A stretch of 64,000 bases of DNA from Amycolatopsis saalfeldensis (GTDB lineage: Bacteria > Actinomycetota > Actinomycetes > Mycobacteriales > Pseudonocardiaceae). Location of the stretch: positions 124,001-188,000 of the forward strand of contig NZ_FOEF01000011.1 of NCBI RefSeq assembly GCF_900110575.1. Reading direction: 5' to 3'. Shown here piece by piece: positions 9,208 to 18,327 of this stretch (the stretch's first letter is position 1; each line of letters opens with the position of its first letter). The notes under the pieces were generated by a model that made no database searches, had not been told where the DNA came from, and was given only the letters and a program-made list of their open reading frames with translations. The translations under genes were made by a program, and so were the position numbers.

Positions 9208-9211
<4 letters not shown>
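8435..9211 (-). CDS. ABC-2 type transporter permease (DrrB-like)
   Basis: 258 residues from ATG 9211, overlapping the ATPase stop (ATGA). An amphipathic N-terminus ends in RNIKHMIRYPSM, then six hydrophobic segments. The sequence VYVLGGTLGAG, DYVTPGIILM, GIIARFRTMAISRASVLTGH and LPFLGSGFVPTDSMPAGVRWF matches daunorubicin-resistance DrrB-type permeases. With its partner it should export a hydrophobic drug or lipid. Its stop overlaps the convergent AfsR-like stop. Confidence 0.93.
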
Positions 9212-10152
<941 letters not shown>

Positions 10153-10270
10153 GGCTCCCCCTTTCTCCGTGGTCGGCCCAGCGTGCGCCGGGGCGCTGAC
10201 ACGGCGTGGCGATGGCGCTGACACCGCGCTGACACCACGGCCGGACGCTCGTTTGTGGCAACATGCGCGG

Positions 10271-12529
10271 GTGAGCGTTGAGTGGAGCAACCCCCGCTCG
10301 GTGAGCGAGGAGTTCTTCACCGACCACGAGTCGTGGACCGCGCGCGCCGCGCTGGCGGTGCTGGTCGACGACGCGCTCGAGGACTACGAAATCTCGAAGG
10401 CCCTGCGTGCGGAGGAGCTGCGCGCCGCGGACGCGCGAACCGCGTTGCTCGGCGACGAAGCGCTGCTCGCGAAGATCCGGATGATCCAGGACCGAGCGGA
10501 GGCTGCTGGACCGACGCGGCGGCCCCGGATTGTGGAAGCGCCGGAAGTCGCCTGGCTGGTGTTCGCGGTGCTGCTCGGCGTCGGCTACCTCGCCCTGTTC
10601 CGCGCTGCCTGGCCGAGCCTGCCGGTGTTCCTCCGGATCTTCACCACGGCCGGGCTGTTGTGCGTGCTGGTGCTGTCCGCCTGGCTGGTGATCCGGCGGG
10701 CTCCCGTGCTGCTGGCCGGTTCCGAGCCCGGCAAGTTCGGTGAGGCCCGGTTCGGCGTCGAGATGCTCCGGTTGGGGGACCGGTGGGATTTCGCGCTCCG
10801 CGAAGTCGTGCTGCCGGAGCTGCGGGCCTACCTCACCGCGCATCGGAAGTGTTGCTACGGAACAAAACTCGCCTTCGACGATCAGCAGGGCCTCTACGAC
10901 GAAGAGGACCTGCTGATCGTCCCCACGGCTTCGGCCAAGCGGCTGCGGCGGATCATCGAGCGGGCGGACACCGGGGCGGTCGCGCTCGGGGGGCAGCGCG
11001 GAGTCGGCAAGACGACCGCGATCCAGTCCATGCGGCGGGGGCTCATCCACGGCAGCGAGGCGCCCGCGCCACTGGTTGTCGTCGCGTCCGCGCCGGCCAA
11101 CTACGACGCGCGGGACTTCGTTCTGCACCTGCACGCGTTGCTGTGCAAGGCCGTGCTCGATCTGGTCAGCGAAGAGGTCGGCGAACCCACGCGAAGCCGG
11201 CGGGCCGCGGTTCGCACCGGGCTTCGCGGGCTGGCCAACGTGGTCATCTCGGTCGCGATCGGCTGGGGTGCCGGAGGCTGGCTGTGGGGCGGCTCGCTGC
11301 TCGCGTTCCCCGGTGAGCTGTGGCAGCTGCTCACGCGCGATTGGCGAACACCGTTACTGCTGTGGACGAGCCAGCCGACCGATCGCCGCATCGCGCTGAT
11401 CATCGTGGGGCTCCTCGCGCTGTGGCTGGTGGCCGACGCGCTCACCGTGGCCGGGCGCTGGCTGGCGCGGGCGTACGGCCGGGGACGCCACGCCGAGCTG
11501 CGGGAGCTGCTCGCCGAGTCGCGGGAGCCGCTCGACCGGATCCGGTTCCTGCAAACGCACACCAGCGGCTGGTCGGGCAAGCTCACCCTGCCGGCCGGCG
11601 GCGACCTCGGCCGCACCCGCAGCACCCAGCGGGCCGAGCAGCAGCTGACGCACCCCGAGGTGGTGGCGAGCTTCCGGGAGTTCGCCCGGCGCAGCGCGGC
11701 GACGATGCGGGACACGGGCGTCACCGATCGGCTCGTGGTCGCCATCGACGAACTGGACAAGATCGGCGAGCAGGAGAAGGCGCACCAGCTCGTGAACGAC
11801 GTCAAGGGCATCTTCGGCGTGCCGGGCTGCCTGTTCTTCGTCGCGGTGTCCGACGACGCGGTGGTCAGCTTCGAAAAGCGCGGGCTGGCCGTGCGCGACG
11901 CGTTCGACAGCGCGTTCTCCGAGCTGGTCCGCCTCGAGCCGTTCACGATGGACGAGAGCCGGCTGTGGATCGCGAAGCGGCTGCCGGGGATCCAGGAGCA
12001 GTTCTCCTGCCTGTGCCACTGCCTGTCCGGCGGCCTCCCCCGCGACCTGCGGCGCACCACGATCGACATGGTGGACGTGACCACCGAGCGGTACCAGCCG
12101 GCGCTTTCGGTCGTCGCGGGCATCCTGGTGCGCACCGAGCTGGCCGCCAAGTCCGGCGCGTTCACCGGCCAGGCGCGCGGCCTGGAACACAGCGACGCGC
12201 TGGCCGAGCTGTGGTCGAAACTGTTGCGTATCCCCGAATCCGGCAACGCCGTCGAGCTGGCCGCCCTCGCCGCCGAGCTGAACCAGGGCGCCACCCAGGA
12301 CATCACCGACGAGGTCAACCGGCTTCGCTGGCACAGCAGCGCGTTCGTGCTCTTCAGCGCGACGCTGCTGGAGGTCTTCACCGAAGCGCTCACCGAGGCG
12401 CGGCTCACCGATGACCTCCACCAGTTGGCCGTCGCGCGGCGTCACCTCGCCCTGGACCCGCACCTGGCCTGGCTGACCCTGGTGGACTTCCGCAAGGCCC
12501 GCGATCTGGCGCTCCCCGGCACGGATTGA
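10271..12529 (+). CDS. Membrane-anchored P-loop NTPase, KAP-like
   Basis: 752 residues, GTG at 10271. Two hydrophobic hairpins (about 93-142 and 323-392) flank the nucleotide-binding core: Walker A GGQRGVGKTTAI at about 240-250, and a late Walker B-like VVAIDELDKIGE at about 488-499 followed by FFVAVSDDAVVSFEKRG, resembling AAA+/STAND sensor regions. Membrane helices inserted between Walker A and B are a hallmark of KAP NTPases. Bacterial KAP proteins are associated with phage defence or membrane organisation; function here is unproven. A small low-GC ORF follows 133 bp downstream. Confidence 0.7.
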   Translation: MSVEWSNPRSVSEEFFTDHESWTARAALAVLVDDALEDYEISKALRAEELRAADARTALLGDEALLAKIRMIQDRAEAAGPTRRPRIVEAPEVAWLVFAVLLGVGYLALFRAAWPSLPVFLRIFTTAGLLCVLVLSAWLVIRRAPVLLAGSEPGKFGEARFGVEMLRLGDRWDFALREVVLPELRAYLTAHRKCCYGTKLAFDDQQGLYDEEDLLIVPTASAKRLRRIIERADTGAVALGGQRGVGKTTAIQSMRRGLIHGSEAPAPLVVVASAPANYDARDFVLHLHALLCKAVLDLVSEEVGEPTRSRRAAVRTGLRGLANVVISVAIGWGAGGWLWGGSLLAFPGELWQLLTRDWRTPLLLWTSQPTDRRIALIIVGLLALWLVADALTVAGRWLARAYGRGRHAELRELLAESREPLDRIRFLQTHTSGWSGKLTLPAGGDLGRTRSTQRAEQQLTHPEVVASFREFARRSAATMRDTGVTDRLVVAIDELDKIGEQEKAHQLVNDVKGIFGVPGCLFFVAVSDDAVVSFEKRGLAVRDAFDSAFSELVRLEPFTMDESRLWIAKRLPGIQEQFSCLCHCLSGGLPRDLRRTTIDMVDVTTERYQPALSVVAGILVRTELAAKSGAFTGQARGLEHSDALAELWSKLLRIPESGNAVELAALAAELNQGATQDITDEVNRLRWHSSAFVLFSATLLEVFTEALTEARLTDDLHQLAVARRHLALDPHLAWLTLVDFRKARDLALPGTD

Positions 12530-12662
12530 GTTTTTTCGGTCACGTCACCTGGCGGCAAACCCGGCGTGCTCTCTACCGCTTCACGCCGCACGCCGAGCCT
12601 GGTGGACACGCTGGTGCACCTCCACACATAATCGTGGAAGGAGAGAGAGAGGGCCCTGCGAC

Positions 12663-12908
12663 TTGAACGTAAGTGAAGATTTCAGAGAGAAACTGCTTGA
12701 GAGCGTTGGCACTGAAAAGAGCCTTCGCGAGATCAGGCCACTACTCCTCAAACAGCTGGAATTGGGCGTTTCACGAAGTGATCTGTATCGAGAACTACTG
12801 GATGTAATCCTCTTCCTTCGTTCGCAAGAAATGACGGAAGAGGAGGACAGGGTGGCTGACATTGCCGACCTCTTGACAGACTCTGTTATTCCAGAACTGC
12901 GGGTTTGA
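12663..12908 (+). CDS. Small acidic helical protein, low-GC
   Basis: 81 residues, TTG start at 12663 about 20 nt after a purine-rich GGAAGGAGAGAGA tract; the start is therefore uncertain. The product is all-helical and acidic (LRSQEMTEEEDRVADIADLL), with no signal peptide or membrane segment. GC is visibly far below the flanking genes and codons such as AGA, ATT and TCT, rare here, are used, so it was probably acquired by transfer. Size and charge resemble immunity proteins, but no family is recognised. It ends at a bidirectional hairpin. Confidence 0.55.
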   Translation: MNVSEDFREKLLESVGTEKSLREIRPLLLKQLELGVSRSDLYRELLDVILFLRSQEMTEEEDRVADIADLLTDSVIPELRV

Positions 12909-12927
12909 TCGAGCTCCGGCAGATGCG

Positions 12928-12961
12928 GCGCATCACCGGACCGCGGGGCCCGGTGATGCGC
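12928..12961. terminator. Bidirectional hairpin terminator
   Basis: GCGCATCACCGG (12928-12939) and CCGGTGATGCGC (12950-12961) form a perfect 12-bp stem with a 10-nt loop, placed between the convergent 3' ends of the small low-GC ORF and the aldo/keto reductase. No U-tract, as usual in high-GC actinomycetes. Confidence 0.75.
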
Positions 12962-12968
12962 GCGGGGG

Positions 12969-13829
12969 TCAGGCGGCGTCGAGGGCGGCGACCTCGGCCG
13001 CGGTCAGTGTCAGGTCGACGGCCAGGGCCGAGTCGCGGATGGTCTCCGGGCGGGACGAGCCCGGGATCGGGATCACGACGGGGGCCTTCGCGAGCATCCA
13101 CGCCAGCGTCACCTGCTGCGGGCTGACGCCGTGGGCCTTCGCCACGTCCGCGAACGGCGCGAAGCGCGAGCCCAGCTCGCTCGCCTTGGTGATGCCGCCC
13201 AGCGGGCTCCACGGCAGGAACGCGATGCCGAGTTCCGCGCACAGCTCCAGTTCGGGCTCACTGGAGCGGAACGCCGGCGAGAACTGGTTCTGCACGCTCA
13301 CCAAGCGGCCGCCGAGGATGTCGTTGGCCTGCTTGATCTGCTCCGGGTCGGCGTTCGAGATGCCGGCGAAGCGGATCTTGCCCTCGTCGAGCAGGTCGCG
13401 GATCGCGCCGACCGATTCGCCGTACGGCACCTTCGGGTCCGGCCGGTGGAACTGGTACAGCCCGATCGCCTCGACACCGAGGCGCTTGAGCGAGGCCTCG
13501 GCCGCCTGCTTGAGGTACTCGGGCGAGCCGTTGAGCGTCCACGAGCCGTCGCCGGGACGCAGGTGGCCGCCCTTGGTCGCGACGAGCACGCCCGAGGTGT
13601 CGCCGCCGTAGCTCGCGATCGCGCGGGCGATCAGGGACTCGTTGTGGCCGACCTCACCGGCGTCGCGGTGATAGGCGTCCGCGGTGTCGAAGAAGGTGAT
13701 GCCCGCTTCGAGCGCGGCGTGGATGGTGGCCACCGAACGCGCTTCGTCCGGCCGGCCTTCGATGGACATCGGCATGCCGCCGAGCCCGATGGAGCTGACA
13801 TCAACATCGCCGAGGCGGCGCGTCTGCAT
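12969..13829 (-). CDS. Aldo/keto reductase
   Basis: 286 residues. The NADPH-dependent TIM-barrel family is shown by GVxxFDTADAY (catalytic Asp and Tyr in TFFDTADAYH), the lysine in VLVATKGG, histidine in LYQFHRPDP and the cofactor-phosphate segment IPIPGSSRPETI near residue 260. It is divergent from the LysR gene at 13935, which is a likely regulator. Carbonyl substrate unknown. Confidence 0.93.
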   Translation of the reverse strand: MQTRRLGDVDVSSIGLGGMPMSIEGRPDEARSVATIHAALEAGITFFDTADAYHRDAGEVGHNESLIARAIASYGGDTSGVLVATKGGHLRPGDGSWTLNGSPEYLKQAAEASLKRLGVEAIGLYQFHRPDPKVPYGESVGAIRDLLDEGKIRFAGISNADPEQIKQANDILGGRLVSVQNQFSPAFRSSEPELELCAELGIAFLPWSPLGGITKASELGSRFAPFADVAKAHGVSPQQVTLAWMLAKAPVVIPIPGSSRPETIRDSALAVDLTLTAAEVAALDAA

Positions 13830-13934
13830 GGACTTCCTCCTGGTGGTAACCGTTTACTCCACCACTGTCCGCCGGTGGCATTAAGCTGTCCAACAGAAGA
13901 AACCGATCCGGTTGAGCAGTCAGGGTGATGAATC

Positions 13935-14807
13935 GTGGAGCTTCGGCAGCTCGAGTACTTCGTCGCGGTCGCCGAGGAGTCGCACTTCACCCGCGCGGCG
14001 TCGCGGATGCACGTCGCGCAGTCCGGTTTGTCGGCGTCGATCCGGGCACTGGAGAAGGAACTGGGCGCGGTGCTGTTCCGGCGCAGCACCCGCCAGGTCC
14101 AGCTGACCGCCGAGGGCGAGGCCTTCCTCGGCGAGGCTCGGCGGGCGCTCTCGGCCACCAGTGCGGGCCGCGACGCCGTGGCCGCGGTGCAGGGGCTGAT
14201 GCGCGGGAGCCTCGCGATCGGGTCGTTGCAGTGCCTGTACTCGCTGCACCTGCCCGCGGCGCTGAGCGGGTTCCTGGCCGTCCACCCCGGACTGGACGTG
14301 CGGCTCCAGCACGGCGGCTCCACCGAGCTGGTGGAGCAGGTGCGGGCCGGGCGCCTCGACGTCGCGTTCGTCTCGCGGCCCGCGCGCTTCCCGGACGACG
14401 TGAACGTCGCGCCGCTGGGCAGCGAAGCGCTGGTCCTGGCGTGCTCGCTCGAACACCCCTTCGCCGCGCGACGCTCCGTCAAGCCACTGGAGCTCGCCGA
14501 CGAGCGCTTCGTCGACTTCCAGGCGGGCTGGGGCACCCGCGACCTGGCCGACGCCGTCCTCGCCGAGGCCGGAGCGCAGCGCAAGGTGGCGCTGGAGATC
14601 ACCGACGTGCACTCCCTGCTCGACCTGGTCGTCGCCGGGCTTGGCGTGGCGCTCGTCCCGGAAACCTTCTACCACAAGACAAATCGCGCCGCCTTCGTGC
14701 CGCTGGACGGCCACGTGCCCGCCTGGGAGACGGTGTCGGTCACCACGAACCCGACGAGCGCGGCGGCCACGGCGTTCCTGGAACACGTGCGGCGCCCGCC
14801 GAAATAG
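13935..14807 (+). CDS. LysR-family transcriptional regulator
   Basis: 290 residues, GTG start. N-terminal winged HTH (about 1-60: MELRQLEYFVAVAEESHFT, then VAQSGLSASIRALEKELG) and a periplasmic-binding-like effector domain beginning at about 90. Full length for the family. It is divergent from the aldo/keto reductase with a 105-bp shared promoter region, the classic LysR arrangement, so it probably controls that gene. Effector unknown. Confidence 0.93.
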   Translation: MELRQLEYFVAVAEESHFTRAASRMHVAQSGLSASIRALEKELGAVLFRRSTRQVQLTAEGEAFLGEARRALSATSAGRDAVAAVQGLMRGSLAIGSLQCLYSLHLPAALSGFLAVHPGLDVRLQHGGSTELVEQVRAGRLDVAFVSRPARFPDDVNVAPLGSEALVLACSLEHPFAARRSVKPLELADERFVDFQAGWGTRDLADAVLAEAGAQRKVALEITDVHSLLDLVVAGLGVALVPETFYHKTNRAAFVPLDGHVPAWETVSVTTNPTSAAATAFLEHVRRPPK

Positions 14808-14833
14808 TCGTACCCCCGTGCTGGGATGGGGGC

Positions 14834-15820
14834 ATGGAGTTGAGGGAGATGCGGGCCTTCGTCGCGGTTGTCGAGGAGGGCGGGCTGTCGGCGGCGGCCC
14901 GGCGGCTGCACGTGAGCCAACCGGCCGTGTCGCAGACCATGCAGGCGCTGGAGCGGCAGCTGGGCGTGCAGCTGGTGGTCCGCAGCAGTGCCGGGGTACG
15001 GCCGACCGAAGCCGGGGCGACGCTGCTCACCGAGGCCCGCGCGGTGCTGGCACGTTGCTAATCCGACCGGAAGTAGGCGGACACGGGCTGCAGCCGATCT
15101 GCTCACAGGAACCCGTTTCCGCCGTGGCTGTAGTCGGATTAGCAACGAACGGCACAGTACGACCAGGCGCTGGCCGCCGTGGCGCGGCACACCACCGCGG
15201 GCGGGAGCCTGCTGCGCGTCGGGCTGCCGCTGGAGCTGCCGCCCGAGCTGATCTCCCGCGCCGTCGCGGACCTCGCCCGCACCTGCCCGGACACCCGGGT
15301 GCAGGTGGTGCACGCCTCCACCGCGGGGCAGGCCGCCCTGCTGCGCCGGGGCGAGCTGGACGTCGGGCTGTTGCGCGAGCACCCCGTCGGCCCGGAGCTG
15401 GACGCGGTGCCGGTGCTCGCGGAGAACCTCGGGGTGCTGCTCTCGAAGGAGCACGCCGAGAAGATCGGCGGCCCGGACGGCGTCCGGCTCGACGCGCTCG
15501 CCGGGCTGGACTGGATCGGTTTCCCCCGCGAAGGCAGTCCCGCCTGGTACGACGAGATCACCGCTGTCTTCCGCACCCACGGGCTGGAAATCGGCCCGGC
15601 CGCGGCCGGTTCCCTTCTGCCGGAGCTGAAGTTCGCCGCCGTCAGCGCGGGTGGCGCGTTCGCGCTGGCGCCGCCGGACTGGGGGCAGCCGGTGCCGGAG
15701 AACCTGGCCTGGTGCGCGCTCAAGGGAAACCCGCTGGTGCGCCGCACCTGGGCGGCCTGGCCGGCGTCCTCCCACCGCCGCGACCTCGGCCACCTGGTCG
15801 CGGCGCTGGAGGCCGGGTGA
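14834..15820 (+). pseudogene. LysR-family regulator interrupted by a 91-bp palindromic element
   Basis: The reading frame starts at ATG 14834 with a typical LysR HTH (MELREMRAFVAVVEEGGLSA, then VSQPAVSQTMQALERQLG). It stops at TAA 15059-15061 after 75 residues. The same frame resumes at about 15146 and runs to 15820 with the whole effector-binding domain (ALAAVARHTTAGGSLLRVG onward). Deleting 93 bp (the element at 15055-15145 plus one CG duplicate) joins ARAVLAR to TAQYDQALAAV without a shift, giving 297 residues, a normal LysR length. So the gene is intact apart from the insertion. A downstream GTG at 15179 could still yield the effector domain alone. Confidence 0.9.
15055..15145. mobile_element. 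91-bp MITE-like palindromic insertion in lysR
   Basis: The ends are perfect inverted repeats: TTGCTAATCCGAC and its complement (13 bp; 15 bp with the flanking CG). The flanking CG on both sides fits a 2-bp target duplication. A nested imperfect repeat (15076-15087 against 15112-15123, 11 of 12 paired) lets almost the whole element fold into one hairpin. It encodes nothing. The exact frame repair on removal shows it is an insertion. The parental IS family is not identified. Confidence 0.8.
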
Positions 15821-15824
15821 AGGG

Positions 15825-15841
15825 CTTATGGCAGCCATAAG
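15825..15841. promoter_or_regulatory. Palindromic operator candidate CTTATGGCAGCCATAAG
   Basis: A perfect 8+8-bp dyad around one central base sits 4 bp after the lysR stop and about 96 bp before the SDR start. It is AT-richer than its context and looks like a regulator-binding site for the SDR gene rather than a terminator (no long stem, no U-run). The regulator that binds is not known. Confidence 0.45.
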
Positions 15842-15936
15842 ACGCCGGTATCGGCGCCCCGGAAGGCTTCGCCGGCCCGGCGTGCTTGAACGAGACGACC
15901 GCGGGGACACCGCGGACGGACTCGGAAGAAGTGATC

Positions 15937-16683
15937 ATGACGAACGAACTGTCCGGAACCACCGCACTGGTCACCGGCGCCACCAGCGGCATCGGCCGGG
16001 CCACGGCGGTGAAGCTGGCGAAGCTGGGCGCGCACGTGCTGGTCGGCGGCCGTGACGCGGACCGCGGGGACCAGGTGGTCAAGGAGATCCGGGCCGACGG
16101 CGGTCAGGCCGACTTCCTGGCCGCCGACCTCGCCGACGAGGCGAGCGCCCGTGACCTGGCCGCCCGCGCGGAGGCGATCACCGGCCACGTCGACGTGCTG
16201 GTGAACAGTGCCGGCGTATTCCCGTTCGGGCCCACCGAAACGACGACGGAGCAGGACTTCGACGGGGTGTTCGCGCTGAACGTCAAGGCGCCGTTTTTCC
16301 TCGTCGCCGCGCTCGCGCCGAAGATGGCGGACCGGGGTTCGGGCGCGATCGTGAACGTGTCCACCATGGTCGCCGGGTTCGGCGCGGCCGGGATGGCCCT
16401 GTACGGGGCCAGCAAGGCCGCGGTGGAGCTGCTGACCAAGGCGTGGGCCGCGGAGTTCGGCCCGCGCGGCGTGCGGGTGAACACCGTGAGCCCCGGCCCC
16501 ACCCGCACCGAGGGCACCGCGGTGATGGGCGAGAGCCTCGACCAGCTGGCCTCGCTCGCCCCCGCCGGCCGCCCCGCGGACGCGGACGAGATCGCCGCGG
16601 CCATCGTCTTCCTGGCCACCGGCGGAGCCGCCTTCGTGCACGGCGCCATCCTGCCCGTCGACGGCGGACGCGCTGCGGTGTAA
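15937..16683 (+). CDS. Short-chain dehydrogenase/reductase
   Basis: 248 residues. Start ATG 15937 is preceded by GGAAGAAG at good spacing; an upstream in-frame ATG at 15886 lacks this. Classical SDR features: TGATSGIG cofactor loop (about 13-20), NSAGVF, catalytic YGASK with upstream Ser, and the C-terminal GAILPVDGGRAAV. NAD(P)-dependent oxidoreductase acting on an unknown alcohol or ketone. It lies downstream of the interrupted lysR and the dyad at 15825. Confidence 0.93.
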   Translation: MTNELSGTTALVTGATSGIGRATAVKLAKLGAHVLVGGRDADRGDQVVKEIRADGGQADFLAADLADEASARDLAARAEAITGHVDVLVNSAGVFPFGPTETTTEQDFDGVFALNVKAPFFLVAALAPKMADRGSGAIVNVSTMVAGFGAAGMALYGASKAAVELLTKAWAAEFGPRGVRVNTVSPGPTRTEGTAVMGESLDQLASLAPAGRPADADEIAAAIVFLATGGAAFVHGAILPVDGGRAAV

Positions 16684-16697
16684 GGGTTTCCTCCCGG

Positions 16698-17681
16698 CTA
16701 CCCCGCCAGGCTCGGCACCCGCTCCCCCGCGGGCGGCGGGCCGGGCGGGGTGCCGTCGCCGAACGGGCGGCCGCCCAGTTCCTCGCGGCCGTGCGCGGTG
16801 AGCCAGCCCGACGGGTCGGGGCCGAGCGGCACGATCCCGGTCGGGTTCAGCGAGCGGTGCACCACGTAGTAGTGCTCCTTGATCTGGCCGAAGTCGATCG
16901 TGTCGCCGAAGCCGGGCGTCTGGAACAGGTCCCGCGCGTACGCCCAGAGCACCGGCAGCTCGGTCAGCTTCTGCCGGTTGCACTTGAAGTGGCCGTGGTA
17001 CACGGAATCGAACCGCACCAGCGTGGTGAACAGGCGGACGTCGGCCTCGGTGATCGTGTCGCCCACCAGGTACCGCTGCGTCGCGAGCCGCTCGGAAAGC
17101 CAGTCCAGCCGGGCGAAGAGCGCGCGATAGGCCTCCTCGTAGGCCTCCTGCGTCGTGGCGAAGCCGGCCTTGTAGACGCCGTTGTTGACGTCGCGGAACA
17201 CCTTCTCCGCGACGTCGTCGATCTCGTCGCGCAAGGGCTCCGGGTACAGCTCGGGCGCGCCTTCGCGGTGGAACTTCCGCCACTCGCCGGAGAAGTCGAG
17301 CGTCATCTGCTTGAAGTCGTTGGTCACCACCTGGCCGGTGGGCACGTCCACGATCGCGGGCACGGTGATGCCGCGCGGGTATTCGGGATCGCGCCGGAAA
17401 AACGCCTCCTGCAGCCGTTCGATGCCCAGCACCGGGTCGCGGCCGCCGGGGTCGAGGTCGAAGGTCCAGCTCCGCTCGTCGTGCGTCGGGCCGCAGAGCC
17501 CGAGCGAAAGCGCGTCTTCCAGGCCCAGCAGGCGGCGGACGATGGCCGCGCGGTTGGCCCACGGACAGGCGCGCGCGATCACCAGCCGGTAGCGGCCCGC
17601 CGCCACGGGCCAGCCGTCGCGGCCGTCCGCGGTGATGCGGTCGGGCAGGTAGTTCTGGTCACGCTTGAACTCGCCGGTCAT
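16698..17681 (-). CDS. Glutathionyl-hydroquinone reductase family (GST Xi / YqjG-EcpA type)
   Basis: 327 residues. The N-terminal thioredoxin fold carries the active-site motif ACPWANR (Cys about 39). Family-specific segments follow: ITVPAIVDVPTGQVVTNDF, NNGVYKAGFATTQEAYEEA and YLVGDTITEADVRLFTTLVR in the helical GST-C domain. These enzymes reduce glutathionyl-hydroquinones through the Cys. Most actinomycetes make mycothiol instead of glutathione, so the thiol substrate here may differ. It overlaps the marR gene by ATGA and is probably induced by quinones through it. Confidence 0.88.
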   Translation of the reverse strand: MTGEFKRDQNYLPDRITADGRDGWPVAAGRYRLVIARACPWANRAAIVRRLLGLEDALSLGLCGPTHDERSWTFDLDPGGRDPVLGIERLQEAFFRRDPEYPRGITVPAIVDVPTGQVVTNDFKQMTLDFSGEWRKFHREGAPELYPEPLRDEIDDVAEKVFRDVNNGVYKAGFATTQEAYEEAYRALFARLDWLSERLATQRYLVGDTITEADVRLFTTLVRFDSVYHGHFKCNRQKLTELPVLWAYARDLFQTPGFGDTIDFGQIKEHYYVVHRSLNPTGIVPLGPDPSGWLTAHGREELGGRPFGDGTPPGPPPAGERVPSLAG

Positions 17682-18220
17682 GACTCAGCTTTCGTCGATG
17701 CTTTCGTCGATTCTTCGGTCGGTTCCGGTGGGACGGGGGCCATCCGTTCGGCCCCGTTCGGCTCCGGGGGCTCGAGCGCCGCGGCGAGCCGCGCGAGGAT
17801 CGGGCCCGCAGCGGCGACCTCGCCGGGGGTCAGGTGGTCGAACAGGTACGCCCGCACCCGCGCGAGATGGCCCGGATACGCCGCGACCAGCTTGCGGTGG
17901 CCCAGCTCGGTGAGGGTGGCGTTGGCGGCCCGGCGGTCGCTCGGGCACCGGGACTTCCCGACCAGCCCGCGCTTGACCAGGCCGTCGACCACCCGGCTGA
18001 TCCGGCTCAGCGACAGGGCCGTGACCTTCGCCAGGTCGGTGAGGCGCAGCCAGCCGCCGGGGGCTTCGGACAGCGAGACGAGCACGGTGTAGTCGGTCAT
18101 CGACACCCCGGTGTCGTTCACGAACTGGTCATCCAGCGCCCGCGGCAGCACGGTGATGATCCGGGTCAGCGGCCGCCACACCGCCTGTTCCTCGCTGGTC
18201 AGAGGGTCGACGTCCACCAT
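17678..18220 (-). CDS. MarR-family transcriptional regulator
   Basis: 180 residues. Winged-helix core at about 40-125 (TDYTVLVSLSEAPGGWLRL, then LSLSRISRVVDGLVKRGLV and the wing CPSDRRAANATLTELG). A Pro/Glu/Ser/Thr-rich tail of about 30 residues follows, longer than usual. First gene of an operon with the hydroquinone-reductase homologue (4-nt overlap), divergent from the yceI gene; dyads in the shared intergenic region are candidate sites. A sensor of phenolic or quinone compounds is a reasonable inference. Confidence 0.9.
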   Translation of the reverse strand: MVDVDPLTSEEQAVWRPLTRIITVLPRALDDQFVNDTGVSMTDYTVLVSLSEAPGGWLRLTDLAKVTALSLSRISRVVDGLVKRGLVGKSRCPSDRRAANATLTELGHRKLVAAYPGHLARVRAYLFDHLTPGEVAAAGPILARLAAALEPPEPNGAERMAPVPPEPTEESTKASTKAES

Positions 18221-18240
18221 CCGGGCAGTTTACCCGATGC

Positions 18241-18291
18241 TTGCTCGCGCAATCAGTTATTGTGGGCTACAGTACTTGTTGAGCCCTCAAC
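18241..18291. promoter_or_regulatory. Candidate MarR operators between marR and yceI
   Basis: Two dyads lie in the 107-bp divergent region: TTGC-TCGC-GCAA (18241-18252) and GTTGAG-CC-CTCAAC (18278-18291). A TACAGT -10-like hexamer for yceI lies between them at about 18268-18273, so occupancy would affect that promoter. Repeats are seen; binding is inferred. Confidence 0.4.
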
Positions 18292-18327
18292 CACCTGGGG
18301 GCCGATCCCCGGAGGAAGAAGAAGTTC

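Noticed and set aside
15053..15147. Integron attC site
   Set aside because: The ends TTGCTAATC and GATTAGCAA do not fit the RYYYAAC/GTTRRRY core sites, and the element sits inside a gene rather than at a cassette boundary.
14834..15820. Sequencing error as the cause of the split lysR
   Set aside because: The extra sequence is 93 bp, has perfect inverted ends and a flanking duplication, and its removal restores the frame exactly; errors would not create this.
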